Shown: positions 1 to 8,490, numbered from the stretch's first letter. The stretch: DNA of 64,000 nucleotides from Acetivibrio clariflavus DSM 19732 (GCF_000237085.1 NC_016627.1:4256001-4320000); one strand, 5' to 3'. Notes: generated from the sequence alone by a model not told the origin. Program-made: numbers and translations.

Positions 1-26
1 TCTCACTAATAGTAGTGTATCAACAA

Positions 27-52
27 AACTTTAGTATGTCAATACTAAAGTT
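27..52. repeat. Perfect inverted repeat (hairpin)
   Basis: AACTTTAGTAT and its exact reverse complement are separated by GTCA, giving an 11-bp stem with a 4-nt loop. There is no long T tract on either side, so it is not a convincing terminator. It lies next to decayed IS-like sequence and may be part of it. Confidence 0.6.
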
Positions 53-119
53 ATATATTTGCATTTTTATAGTCTACAATTCATGAAAACCATGATAAAC
101 GGACACAGAATGAATTAAT

Positions 120-470
120 ACTTTACATCCATCCTGTCTCCTCAACCCCTATCAAAAATGCCCGTTATCTAATCTGTCAACTCAACCCTACCAATTTTTG
201 AGTTCAAATTTTACCCCAAAATACCTCGTCGATATGTTACCATGTACGTATTCTAGCCCTTTAGCTCGAGTAGACAACTTGGATGTAATTTCGGAAACCC
301 GCTTAAATAAAGGCTTACAGTTTTGTAATCAATACGACACTCTCCACATGCAACGAGCCGGCTGGTTTGATGTCTTTTACATTGTCGGTAGTCGGAAACA
401 AGTCAAAGGCACTTTTTGCACTATCGGTAGGCGGGAACATATCAACACCTTAATAAAATCTTATGAAAAA
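120..470. repeat. Decayed IS-like repeat, copy A (uninterrupted)
   Basis: This stretch is homologous, with many differences, to the sequence flanking the group II introns elsewhere in the window (18174-18363 plus 20264-20375, and 23153-23410 plus 27213-27345). It begins with two degenerate copies, about 41 bp apart, of the motif seen four times near 23.2 kb (here acatccatcctgtctcctca and ttatctaatctgtcaactca). It then shares a ctcgagtaga block near 267 and a block near 330-375 (cacatg, then gatgtctt). The place where introns sit in the other copies corresponds to about 326 here and is empty. No coding potential is evident, and the parent element is not identified. Confidence 0.6.
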
Positions 471-471
471 C

Positions 472-1474
472 TTATTGTTTCCCGATACTATTGTATACAG
501 CTAATGCATCGGTAATATTATATTGTTCAGAATAGATATCTCCTTTTGCACCAGCTGTAATCAATATATATTCTTGGTGACCCACTTTTGCAAGACTCGC
601 AAGACACAGACCAGCTTCATCGGTATATCCAGTTTTCCCTCCTAATATTTCTCCACCAATAATGTTTTGATTGCTGAGTTTTTCAAACATGGTATTGTTA
701 AAGGTTATCCCTCCAGGGTGCTTATTCGTGGGTTGTGTGGAATGACGTGGCGAAGTAAAAATTTCCCTGAAAGTATCATTTTGCAAAGCATAGCTTAGAA
801 GAACAGCCAGATCTTTCACTGTTGTGTAGTGGTTTTCATTGTGAAGTCCGGTGCTATTTTCAAAATGAGTGTTGTCCATCCCTAGATCTTTCGCTTTTTG
901 ATTCATCATAGCTACAAAGTCCTGCTCCGAACCAGCAATATGATCCGCAAGCCCAATACAAGCTTCTGCACCACTTGGAAGCATCACCCCGTATAAAAGG
1001 TCAATAGCCCTTACCTTCTCACCTGGCTGGAAACCGGCCATAGAAGCATTAGCACTGTAAAGACCATTAAAGGTATAGTGGGTAAGTTGTATTTCAGGTA
1101 TAGTGGGTAAGTTGTATTTCTTTCTGCAAATTTGTCAAATTTTCTATAGCAACAATAGCTGTCATCATTTTAGTCAATGAAGCAGGATAGATCTTTTCTT
1201 CGCTATTTTTTTGCATCAGAGTGGTTTGATCTTTTAAACGGATCAAAATCGCATTAGTACTGTTCAGATTATCGGGAGATATAGAAATAGAGGAATCGGA
1301 TTCTATATCTGAAGAGGGAATAGGCGTTGTTTTATCGACATATTCTTTCTCAAACTCATGTTGATTTCCTGGAATAATGATGATTTTGAAAACAAAAGCA
1401 AAAACAACAACTATCAATAAAAATATTACAAATTCGCGTATTCCTGACTTTTTCTTTTTAATTTTTCGCACCAT
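472..1474 (-). pseudogene. Serine D-alanyl-D-alanine carboxypeptidase (DacA/VanY_D-like), frameshifted by a 25-bp duplication
   Basis: Penicillin-binding-type D,D-carboxypeptidases remove the terminal D-Ala of peptidoglycan stem peptides at the outer membrane face. Two frames together give the whole family signature. The N-terminal part (1094-1474) has a basic start, one membrane anchor (about residues 15-36) and the SLTK catalytic SxxK. The C-terminal part (472-1041 and upstream) has SAN (SxN) and GGKTG (KTG). The frames are broken at a perfect 25-bp tandem duplication (1071-1120); 25 is not a multiple of 3 and the first frame stops at once. Removing one copy restores one frame of about 325 codons reading HYTFNGLYSAN across the join. 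The start at 1474 has AAGGAGG upstream. The gene follows vanS-like and vanR-like genes, the arrangement known from VanD-type loci, where VanY_D is a serine PBP. No D-Ala-D-Lac ligase gene is present, so this is not a complete resistance cluster. Confidence 0.88.
1071..1120. repeat. Perfect 25-bp tandem duplication inside the carboxypeptidase gene
   Basis: Positions 1071-1095 and 1096-1120 are identical 25-mers beginning aggtatagtgggtaag. The duplication sits between the SxxK and SxN motifs and shifts the frame by one base. Loss of one unit would restore the gene exactly. Confidence 0.97.
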
Positions 1475-1541
1475 AATAAATACCTCCTTATTCTGCGTGA
1501 AAATATTAAACCACAGAACAAGAAGCTATGTTGGAATTCAA

Positions 1542-1571
1542 TCTTATGAATTTCTTAAGATTTTCTTAAGA
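1542..1571 (-). promoter_or_regulatory. Three direct repeats at 11-bp spacing: probable VanR-type binding sites
   Basis: On the minus strand TCTTAAGA (1571-1564), TCTTAAGA (1560-1553) and TCATAAGA (1549-1542) repeat every 11 bp. OmpR-family regulators such as VanR bind direct repeats about one helical turn apart. The array overlaps the 3' end of the kinase gene and lies upstream of the carboxypeptidase start, so control of that gene by the neighbouring response regulator is likely. A clear -35 box is missing, which suits an activator-dependent promoter. Confidence 0.6.
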
Positions 1572-2684
1572 CGGAAGCTTTACTGTAAATGTAGTATTTT
1601 CTGTGTTGCTTTCCACAGAGATTGTCCCATCGTGAGCGTTGACAATTTCTTTGGCGATGGCCAAACCCAGCCCTGCTCCACCGGTGTTTGTGGAGCGAGA
1701 GGAATCTAACCGGTAAAATTTTTCAAAAATGGTTTCAAGTTTTGCCTGCGGGATTGGGTTTCCCTGATTAGTAAAAGTTATTACAATATATTTGTCCTGC
1801 TGTTTAGCAGAAATGTCAATGACACTATTTTCATAGCTATATGCTATCGCATTTTTCAAAATGTTATTGAACACACGGGCTAGTTTGTCTGCATCTCCCC
1901 ATAGAGTAAGCCCTTCAGGCACATTGACTGACACCTGCTTTCGCTGTGGAGTCAGTATTGGATAGAATTCATCCGCCATCTGCTGGAGCATGAACAATAA
2001 ATTTATTTTTTCTTTATTCAAAACAATAGTTTGAAGATTGAATCTTGTGATCTCAAAAAACTCATTGATAAGCTGTTCTAATCGATAAGATTTTTCCAAG
2101 GTAATACCGACATATTTTGTCTTCTGCTTGGGAGGCATATCTGGAGCTTCATTCAGAAGACTCAAATATCCTATTATAGATGTCAGAGGTGTCTTTATAT
2201 CATGAGCCAAGTATACTACCAAATCATTTTTGCGCTGCTCGGCATCAAGTGCAGCTTTCTTTTGTTTTTCCAAATTACTTTTTATCTGATTAAGCTTATT
2301 TTCCATAAAATCCAATTCTGGTGATAATGTAATTTCATCATCGGATTCCTCCGTAAGTTTATCCATTCCGGTGCTGATTTCATCAAAATATTTTGTGAAC
2401 CAAGAAATAGAAAATCGAAAAAGAATAACCAAAAATATTAGAGTTACAATAAAAAGAATCGTTTCCATATTGTTACGAAACACCAGCTGATAGATTGTGT
2501 ATGCATCCGAATAATTAAAATGAAAAACGTTGACTAGAAACCAAACGATACGATCTCCGACCTGGCCACGAAGGATATTGCGCAATAGATAAACAGTCAC
2601 AGCGGCAGTAACTGTAATCAAAAGCATTTGAAGAAATATTTTCCTTTTCAATTTCCAATAATCATTTTTTCTATTACTTTTCAA
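1566..2684 (-). CDS. vanS: VanS-like membrane sensor histidine kinase
   Basis: Sensor kinase that phosphorylates the response regulator encoded just upstream. Two membrane segments lie near the N-terminus with a short extracellular loop. A HAMP-like linker and coiled coil follow, then HisKA with the phospho-acceptor in YLAHDIKTPLTS (about residue 161), then a HATPase_c domain with N box (NNILKNAIAY) and G box (GGAGLGLAI). The wording around the histidine is typical of VanS proteins. The frame is open upstream to 2738, but the regulator gene stops at 2674 and no good site precedes that longer start. A TTG at 2684, overlapping the regulator's last codons, is the probable start. The ligand cannot be read from sequence; glycopeptide or other cell-wall stress is inferred from family. 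Confidence 0.85.
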   Translation of the reverse strand: MKSNRKNDYWKLKRKIFLQMLLITVTAAVTVYLLRNILRGQVGDRIVWFLVNVFHFNYSDAYTIYQLVFRNNMETILFIVTLIFLVILFRFSISWFTKYFDEISTGMDKLTEESDDEITLSPELDFMENKLNQIKSNLEKQKKAALDAEQRKNDLVVYLAHDIKTPLTSIIGYLSLLNEAPDMPPKQKTKYVGITLEKSYRLEQLINEFFEITRFNLQTIVLNKEKINLLFMLQQMADEFYPILTPQRKQVSVNVPEGLTLWGDADKLARVFNNILKNAIAYSYENSVIDISAKQQDKYIVITFTNQGNPIPQAKLETIFEKFYRLDSSRSTNTGGAGLGLAIAKEIVNAHDGTISVESNTENTTFTVKLPS

Positions 2685-3372
2685 TTTTATAGCCAACCCC
2701 CCAAACCGTTTTGATGTATTTGGGATGTTGCGCGTCATCGCCCATTTTTTCTCTTAAATGTCGAATATGAACCATTACCGTATTATTGCTGTTACTAAAG
2801 TACTTGTCTCCCCATACCTCGCGAAACAATTCTTCAGAGCTTACCACTCGTCCTCGATTGGAACAAAGAACCCAAAGAATTGAAAACTCTGTAGGAGTGA
2901 GAGATAGCTTTTTTTCATTCAGTGTACATTCATGGCTCTTTTTGTCCAGTACTAATCCGGAAAAGGCAATCAAGTGTTCTTCCTGGTTTTTCTCTGGAGA
3001 ATTATATTTGGTAAATCTACGGAGCTGCGCCTTTACACGAGCAACTAATTCCAAAGGACGGAATGGTTTAGTGATATAGTCGTCAGCACCTAATGTCAGC
3101 CCGGTAATCTTATCGATTTCTTCTTCTTTGGCTGTCAGCATGATAACCGGAAAATTATGCTTTTCCCTAATTTTCCGACAGAGAGTAAAACCATCAATGT
3201 CTGGTAGCATAACATCAAGTATCGCAAGCTCCAACTGTTTCGACTCAACACATCGAAACGCATCTTGACCGTTATAAAACTTGTATACTGTAAAACCTTC
3301 GTTTTTTAGATAAACTTCAATTAAATCTGCTATTGCTTGTTCATCGTCAACAACTAAAATATTGATACTCAT
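2674..3372 (-). CDS. vanR: VanR-like OmpR-family response regulator
   Basis: A 232-aa transcription regulator. The receiver domain (residues 1-120) has the acidic pair DD at 9-10, the phosphorylation site D53 in LDVMLPD, and the conserved lysine in YITKPF. A winged-helix trans_reg_C domain ends in YIKTVWGVGYKIEK. It follows the DUF1413 gene by 18 bp and overlaps the kinase gene, so it is one operon driven from the promoter near 3700. Likely targets are the 11-bp-spaced repeats at 1542-1571. Resemblance to VanR is strong across the receiver domain, but the real signal is unknown. Confidence 0.88.
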   Translation of the reverse strand: MSINILVVDDEQAIADLIEVYLKNEGFTVYKFYNGQDAFRCVESKQLELAILDVMLPDIDGFTLCRKIREKHNFPVIMLTAKEEEIDKITGLTLGADDYITKPFRPLELVARVKAQLRRFTKYNSPEKNQEEHLIAFSGLVLDKKSHECTLNEKKLSLTPTEFSILWVLCSNRGRVVSSEELFREVWGDKYFSNSNNTVMVHIRHLREKMGDDAQHPKYIKTVWGVGYKIEK

Positions 3373-3390
3373 AAATTTTATCCCTTCTTC

Positions 3391-3633
3391 CTACTTGCCA
3401 ATTGTCTTTTTATACCTCTGCTGATTAGATGAGGTCTTTTCAATAGCCTTTATATTACCCTCCATTTTATTTACATAGTTTAAAAATAAAGTCCCAAGCA
3501 GAAGCCGATCTTTTCTAGGTATTCTGTTCCATACGTAACCCTTGAACAGATCTTTAACAAGAAAGACTTCACCTTCATTCAAGTTTTCAGTTTCCTTAAT
3601 AGCTTCTTCCAGTAACTCATTAGCATCACTCAT
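3391..3633 (-). CDS. DUF1413-like small protein
   Basis: An 80-aa protein with a central NEGEVFLVKDLFKGYVW-type block followed by PRKDRLLLGTLF, resembling DUF1413 proteins, which are often encoded with plasmid or mobile functions. Biochemical function is not known. The start at 3633 is set by AAGGAGAT eight bases upstream. It is the first gene of the operon leading into vanR and vanS, and its promoter carries a perfect dyad immediately after the -10 box, so the operon is probably repressed by a dimeric regulator as well as sensed by VanRS. Family assignment is from memory of the motif and is moderately secure. Confidence 0.65.
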   Translation of the reverse strand: MSDANELLEEAIKETENLNEGEVFLVKDLFKGYVWNRIPRKDRLLLGTLFLNYVNKMEGNIKAIEKTSSNQQRYKKTIGK

Positions 3634-3656
3634 GTTGTCATCTCCTTATCAATAAC

Positions 3657-3709
3657 AATATCAACAACATTGTTGATATTATTATAAGTGTATTCACAGT
3701 CAAAGTCAA
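3657..3709 (-). promoter_or_regulatory. Strong promoter with a perfect dyad operator (DUF1413-vanR-vanS operon)
   Basis: On the minus strand TTGACT (3709-3704), a 17-nt spacer and TATAAT (3686-3681) form a near-consensus sigma-A promoter. Immediately downstream, AATATCAACAA (3657-3667) and TTGTTGATATT (3670-3680) form a perfect 11-bp inverted repeat with a 2-nt centre, placed where a bound repressor would block initiation. Confidence 0.8.
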
Positions 3710-3776
3710 TCCGTAAATAAGAAAAGCCACCAATCAAGGAAGTAACACCCCTCAATTGGTCGCCATTTCTGCTATC

Positions 3777-3935
3777 CTATATCTCAATATCTATTTCAAT
3801 TCCAGACTTGAATTCAACAGTGAGTTTTTCATCAAATACCGTAACTTTCTCAATAAGCCGCCTTACCAACTACCCATCATATTCCTACAACTCACATGAC
3901 TGTTCACTCAAGAAATCTGTTCCTCTGTATGATTT
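3777..3935 (-). pseudogene. C-terminal remnant 1 of a large serine recombinase
   Basis: Reading from about 3935 to a stop at 3777-3779 gives DFLSEQS, then RRLIEKVTVFDEKLTVEFKSG, the C-terminal motif shared with the intact recombinase at 32360-33928. Two in-frame stops interrupt it. No catalytic domain remains, so this is a scar of an earlier integration. Confidence 0.75.
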
Positions 3936-3937
3936 TT

Positions 3938-4486
3938 TTACTTTTCTCTCATTTGTTCTATATATGCACTTTGTAAAATTGCCATATGAATGATATCATG
4001 CCATGCTCCATCACGGAAAATAGCTTCGCGTGATCTTCCTTCTTGCTGAAAGCCTAGTTTCTCATATAATTTTATTGCTCTGCTATTAAAAGAAAAAACT
4101 CTTAGTGATATTCTGTGCAAGTTCATCTCCAGAAATCCGTAATCAAGAAGTAACTTCATTGCCTCTGATCCATATCCTTTCCCCCAGGCTTCTTTTTCTC
4201 CAATATCAATTATACATTCTGCATTACGATTTTTAGGATCAATATTTATTAACGAAGTAATTCCAATTGGCTTTTTAGATTGTTTCTCAAGTATAATGTA
4301 GCATTTTGAAGAGCAGGATCCTAAGATTATTTGATTAACAAATTCTTCTGTTTCTTCAATACGGTAAACATCTAACAACGGAGAAGTAGTTTGCATAACA
4401 TCTATATCATTTCTCCATTTATGATAAATCTCTGTATCTTGGGCAGTCATTTTTCGTAAAATGATTCTCTTAGTTTGAAATAACAT
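3938..4486 (-). CDS. GNAT N-acetyltransferase (RimJ/RimL-SpeG type)
   Basis: A 182-aa acetyl-CoA-dependent acetyltransferase of the Acetyltransf_3 group. It opens with the typical TKRIILRKMTAQD. The acetyl-CoA-binding motif A is present as GEKEAWGKGYGSEAMKLLL, followed by HRISLRVFSFNSRAIKLYEKLGF, the usual motif B of this group. It lies 17 bp downstream of a tetR-like gene in the same orientation, so the regulator probably controls it. The substrate is not evident; ribosomal protein alanine, a polyamine or a small toxic amine are possible for this group. The gene is intact, unlike the recombinase scars on either side. Confidence 0.85.
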   Translation of the reverse strand: MLFQTKRIILRKMTAQDTEIYHKWRNDIDVMQTTSPLLDVYRIEETEEFVNQIILGSCSSKCYIILEKQSKKPIGITSLINIDPKNRNAECIIDIGEKEAWGKGYGSEAMKLLLDYGFLEMNLHRISLRVFSFNSRAIKLYEKLGFQQEGRSREAIFRDGAWHDIIHMAILQSAYIEQMREK

Positions 4487-4503
4487 AAAAACACTCCTTC
4501 ATA

Positions 4504-5121
4504 TTATTTAATTGGCCTAAGCATATTTTCTAATGTAAAAATTAAAATATCAATTTGATCATTTACCCTTGTCAACTCCAAACTTAAATTAAATGTATCT
4601 ATCATTAATCCATCAAAAAATGAAACCATATATAGAGCTATCAATTCTGATGACTTGCAAGGATGGAATTGCTTTTTCTTAATTCCTTTATCTATAAAAT
4701 CCCTGATTGCGGTTATCAACTTCTTATATCTCTCTGTAATATAAGAGCTACTTGACTTGTTAGATTCTCGGTGTTTTATTAAAAAGAACTCACTTTTACA
4801 GAGTAAAAATTCATTGTTAGACGATATAATATGTTGTTGAAATCTGATCCAATCTATGAGTTGCTTCCAAGAAGAAGTGTAGTCATCATCAATATTAATA
4901 AAAGTAATATCTTTTTCATCGTCTAACTTAAGAAGTTCCTCAAATACATGCTCAATATTATTGAAGTACGAATACAAAGCGCCTCTTGAAATACCCGCCT
5001 CAACAATAATGTCCTGCATGGTCGCTTGAATATAACCTTTTTTTATAAATACCCTCTTGGCAGCTTCAAGTATTTTTTGTTTTTTATTTATCTTATAATT
5101 ATCGTTTACCCTAGGAGACAT
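4504..5121 (-). CDS. TetR-family transcriptional repressor
   Basis: A repressor of about 205 aa. The N-terminal helix-turn-helix reads KKQKILEAAKRVFIKKGYIQ, then the recognition region ISRGALYSYFNN; the C-terminal ligand-binding half is all-helical and variable. ATG at 5121 is chosen because GGAGG lies eight bases before it; the in-frame TTG five codons upstream overlaps that site. Its own promoter carries a perfect 22-bp palindrome, so autoregulation is expected, and the GNAT gene downstream is the obvious co-regulated partner. The inducer is unknown. Confidence 0.88.
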   Translation of the reverse strand: MSPRVNDNYKINKKQKILEAAKRVFIKKGYIQATMQDIIVEAGISRGALYSYFNNIEHVFEELLKLDDEKDITFINIDDDYTSSWKQLIDWIRFQQHIISSNNEFLLCKSEFFLIKHRESNKSSSSYITERYKKLITAIRDFIDKGIKKKQFHPCKSSELIALYMVSFFDGLMIDTFNLSLELTRVNDQIDILIFTLENMLRPIK

Positions 5122-5152
5122 GATAGTTTCCTCCAAAATTTCTTTATAACCA

Positions 5153-5204
5153 AAAACGACATTAATGTCGTTTTGATTATAAACAACATTTACGCCTATG
5201 TCAA
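5153..5204 (-). promoter_or_regulatory. Consensus promoter with a perfect 22-bp palindrome (tetR-GNAT operon)
   Basis: On the minus strand TTGACA (5204-5199), a 17-nt spacer and TATAAT (5181-5176) are followed one base later by a perfect palindrome, 5153-5174, with half-site AAAACGACATT. This is a typical TetR operator placed to block transcription. Confidence 0.85.
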
Positions 5205-5252
5205 TATAATATTTTTGTTGTTCAGAGACTAGTAAAACAATTCACTTGCAAA

Positions 5253-5490
5253 TTATTCTTTAACTTTTATATAAGTTTCAACACCTGATTTGAATTCAAC
5301 GGTGAGTTTATCATCAAATACCGTAACTTTTTCAATAAGCCTTCTAACAATCTGCTCATCATATTCCTCCAGCTCATAGGACTGTTCATTCAAGAAGTCT
5401 GTCATTTCAGCTATTCGCTGCTTCTTCCTTCACGCTCTGCATTTTTAACCAGCGCATTTTGCTTCTGCTCCCGCAATCGGTAATCCAATT
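5253..5490 (-). pseudogene. C-terminal remnant 2 of a large serine recombinase
   Basis: The frame ending at 5253-5255 reads FLNEQSYELEEYDEQIVRRL and then KVTVFDDKLTVEFKSG, close to remnant 1 and to the C-termini of the intact recombinases. The match breaks near 5420-5490 (frameshifted RQQ/coiled-coil region). No catalytic or zinc-ribbon part survives. Confidence 0.75.
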
Positions 5491-5558
5491 ATGTCTCCTG
5501 TAGTTATTTATAATAGTATAAGTACTCTTCCCCTACTGGCGGCTATCTTAATACGAGC

Positions 5559-6120
5559 TTATAGGTTTACTTCTATTTCTAACCCTGACTTAAACTTTAC
5601 CACTAGTCTGTCATTATATACAGTTGCCTTTTCAATTAGTTTTCTAACCAGTTTATCATCAAATTCCGTAATACCACCGGTTTGCATATTAAGGAAGTCC
5701 GTCATCTCAGCAATCCGATCCCGCTTATCTTGGCGGAGAGCGTTTCTCGAAAGAGTTTCTTGCCTTAGATCACGTAGTCGGTAAATCTCATTGACAATAT
5801 TATCGTATTCTTCCTTTGAATTTGCTTTTTGGATCAACTCGGTTTGGAGTTCTTCCAGCCTTTTATCAATATCTGCTGTACTCTCATCCAAATCCTCGCT
5901 TAATACGGTTTCAATATTCTTCTTCAGTATGGCCAGAAAAGAGTTTTTTCCGCTGACCGCTACATTGATGGCTTCTACAATTTTCTCTTTAAGCGTATCT
6001 TCAAGTATAGTGGAAGCGGTACAAAACAAACCGGTGTTTTCCAATCTACTAATGCATCTCCATACGATTGATTTCTTCCCTCGATTATTCCAATGTACCC
6101 TGCGGAATATTTCATGGCAC
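5559..6120 (-). pseudogene. C-terminal remnant 3 of a large serine recombinase, cut by IS21-type DNA
   Basis: About 185 codons are almost identical to the last third of the recombinase encoded at 32360-33928: end of the zinc-ribbon ([12 protein letters not shown]), then the coiled coil and RKLIEKATVYNDRLVVKFKSG. Identity stops abruptly near 6119, where sequence next to istB begins. The codons before that point in the same frame are not recombinase. The catalytic serine domain is absent. The downstream flank 5528-5560 also matches 32336-32370, so the recombination-site side has been retained. Confidence 0.88.
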
Positions 6121-6338
6121 AGTTTGAAACTGCGATTTTTCGCGCGTGACCCCCCGCCCGTTTCCGGGATGAAAAGTGGTAGAGATTTAGACCCCCCTAC
6201 CCTATAAACTGCAGAAAATCTCAAAAGTTAAGCAGTTCTTTGAATTTCGTGAGATTTTTTGCATCTATTTAAAGCCGTTTTTCGGCATTGTTTTCAAACG
6301 AGGTATTTGCCCCTGTTAAAAAAAAAGTGAGTGTTTTT

Positions 6339-7025
6339 TTACTTGTCAGTCAAACGAACAATCTGACAATTGGCCATCATTCTGTCCAATAAAGTCTGGC
6401 AAAGATGCTTATCCTCAGCTGCATCTATCCATGCTGACAGTTCACGATTGGTTATAAAAATAATGCTTCTGGTTTCATTAAGAAAGGTAACTGCCCGGTA
6501 GAAAACCTGCAGTTCTGCCCTGGTTGGTTCCACATAAAAGACATCATCAATAATAATTAAGTCACATTCCTGCATATAAGAAAAGATCGCTTCTGCTTTT
6601 GGATTTGTGGCTTTCTTTTCTGCCACTGCGATAAAATTATCAAAAGGCGCATAATAGGTTTTATGTCCATTATCGATCGCTGTTTCTCCAAGATGAACTG
6701 CAAGACTAGTTTTACCTGTCCCGCATTTACCAAGCAGAATAACGTTTTGTTCTTCATTGAGCCACATCAGATGGTATAATTGTTTTATCTGCCATTCCAA
6801 ACCTTTGTTTAAATTCGATAATTCAAATACCTTGTTGGGAAGTTTGCTTGCCCTTCTTAGCTTGATCTGTTTTTGTCTGGCTCGTATCTCTAGTTCTTTA
6901 TGTAATATCATCTGAAGATAATCTAGGTTGGACAGCTTCTCATCATTCAAATCAATATATCCCCTTGCGATATTCCAAAGGTTGAGCTTTTGGGCCAATT
7001 CACGGATTTCTGTTATATCAGCCAT
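6339..7025 (-). CDS. istB: IstB-like transposition ATPase
   Basis: A 228-aa AAA+ helper ATPase that IS21 transposases need for target selection and strand transfer. Walker A is GKCGTGKTS (about residues 103-111), Walker B is LIIIDDVF, and a sensor-type TNRE follows. Length is slightly short of the usual 240-260 aa but the core is complete. The start overlaps the end of istA by 8 bases, so translation is coupled. It looks intact. Confidence 0.93.
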   Translation of the reverse strand: MADITEIRELAQKLNLWNIARGYIDLNDEKLSNLDYLQMILHKELEIRARQKQIKLRRASKLPNKVFELSNLNKGLEWQIKQLYHLMWLNEEQNVILLGKCGTGKTSLAVHLGETAIDNGHKTYYAPFDNFIAVAEKKATNPKAEAIFSYMQECDLIIIDDVFYVEPTRAELQVFYRAVTFLNETRSIIFITNRELSAWIDAAEDKHLCQTLLDRMMANCQIVRLTDK

Positions 7026-8490
7026 CGATTTCCCTCCTTATTTCTTTACTCCTCGCCAAATGATTAAAATACTGCTGATTCGGCAAAAACTTCTTAGCTA
7101 TATGCTCTCCGTACTGATACATGAGATAAGCCAAAAGCTCATAGGCACTGCAGCGTTCAGTATCAATGCAGTATTCTATTCCATCAAGCAATTGTCCAAT
7201 TGTATAAAACCTTGTCATCCGGTATAATCGAATGCAATGTGTATTAAAATATTTCGACTGTTGCTGCTCCATCCGGCGAATGAATTCCTGAGCTATTTCG
7301 TATTCTGCAAAATATTGTTTTATGATGGTTAAAGAAACCCTGTCTCTGCTGTAATTTTCTTCTGGTTTGAACAACTGCCCGGTATCTTCTGTGACTGGAT
7401 ATTTAGCCAATAAATCATTTGTTTCAGCATCATAGAACAAAAGCATTTCACCATCATCTTCAATGCGAATGCGTTTATAAGCATCCATCATACCTGTATT
7501 AATCAGATAACGGTTGCCTTTATAATTTACAACTCCATCCTTATCAAAGGAGGCAACAGTGCTTGATACTTCGGAATAAGGTTTGACATGGAGCAGGTAT
7601 TTTTGCTCTTCCATGAACATTTCACGCGGCACTTTTCTGGTCACAGTATGTATTCGCCCGTTGCCTTCCCTATCTAACCATGCAAGGGCAGCACTGTTAA
7701 GGCAATCAATTCCGGTGTATATCCTGCCCTCAAGAAAACTTTGCTTTATGTATCCAATCACCTCTTCAACCTTGCCTTTACTTTGAGGATCTCTTGGTCT
7801 ACATAGCGAAACATTGTAACCTATACGCTTAACATATTCTTCAAAGGCGGGTACGAATATGATATTCCCCAGATTTTCACTGACTACATAGACACGGTCA
7901 AGGTCATAAAGAATAGTCTGCGTTCTTCCTCCAAAATATTGGAATGCATAGTTATGAGCTTTAATGGCCGTTTTGGTTATAAAGGGATCCGGTGAAAAAT
8001 AAACAAATTTCATTCTGCTATAACTCAGAACCATGCAAAAGAAATATATTCGTACAATTCGCCCGTACATATCCTTAAGTTTGTATTGACCAAAATCCGC
8101 CTGCGCTTCATATCCCGGTGGAGAAATTTCACGGGGTGAGGTTTTACGTTTACTGGCATGCGGATACCCGTGCTGTTCCCTTAAGGCTTTCATATAGCGG
8201 TAGAATGTAGCTCGTTTAACTTGTAGATCAGGGAAGGCCTCCACCAATTTGAGATAGATGTTTGTATCCCTCATTTGTGGACAAATTTTCAAATGTTCCA
8301 GTATGTACTGACGGTAGTTATCCATGTGGTACCTTTCCTTTTCAGCTTCCCTTACATAATCTTCTTTGCTCATATTCCAGTATTTGCTGACAGAAGAATA
8401 GGTTATCCCCAGTGCTTTTGCGGTTTTTGTCTGAGCAAGTCCAAGTGCTTTGTACTCCTGGATTTTTCGGTATTGCTCGATTCCAATCAT
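7018..8490 (-). CDS. istA: IstA-like DDE transposase
   Basis: A 490-aa IS21-family transposase. An N-terminal helix-turn-helix region (residues 5-35, KTAKALGITYSSVSKY) is followed by a second DNA-binding region and an rve/DDE catalytic core. Candidate catalytic residues are the D in EAQADFGQY, the D in LYDLDRVYV and the E in QSKGKVEEVIGYIK. The start at 8490 follows AAAGGAGG with about eight bases of spacing. Gene order istA then istB with a short overlap is standard for the family. No frameshift is seen, so the pair may still be active if both ends survive. Confidence 0.93.
   Translation of the reverse strand: MIGIEQYRKIQEYKALGLAQTKTAKALGITYSSVSKYWNMSKEDYVREAEKERYHMDNYRQYILEHLKICPQMRDTNIYLKLVEAFPDLQVKRATFYRYMKALREQHGYPHASKRKTSPREISPPGYEAQADFGQYKLKDMYGRIVRIYFFCMVLSYSRMKFVYFSPDPFITKTAIKAHNYAFQYFGGRTQTILYDLDRVYVVSENLGNIIFVPAFEEYVKRIGYNVSLCRPRDPQSKGKVEEVIGYIKQSFLEGRIYTGIDCLNSAALAWLDREGNGRIHTVTRKVPREMFMEEQKYLLHVKPYSEVSSTVASFDKDGVVNYKGNRYLINTGMMDAYKRIRIEDDGEMLLFYDAETNDLLAKYPVTEDTGQLFKPEENYSRDRVSLTIIKQYFAEYEIAQEFIRRMEQQQSKYFNTHCIRLYRMTRFYTIGQLLDGIEYCIDTERCSAYELLAYLMYQYGEHIAKKFLPNQQYFNHLARSKEIRREIDG

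Noticed and set aside
472..3633. Complete vancomycin-resistance cluster
   Set aside because: No D-Ala-D-Lac or D-Ala-D-Ser ligase, VanH or VanX gene is present; only regulators and a broken carboxypeptidase.
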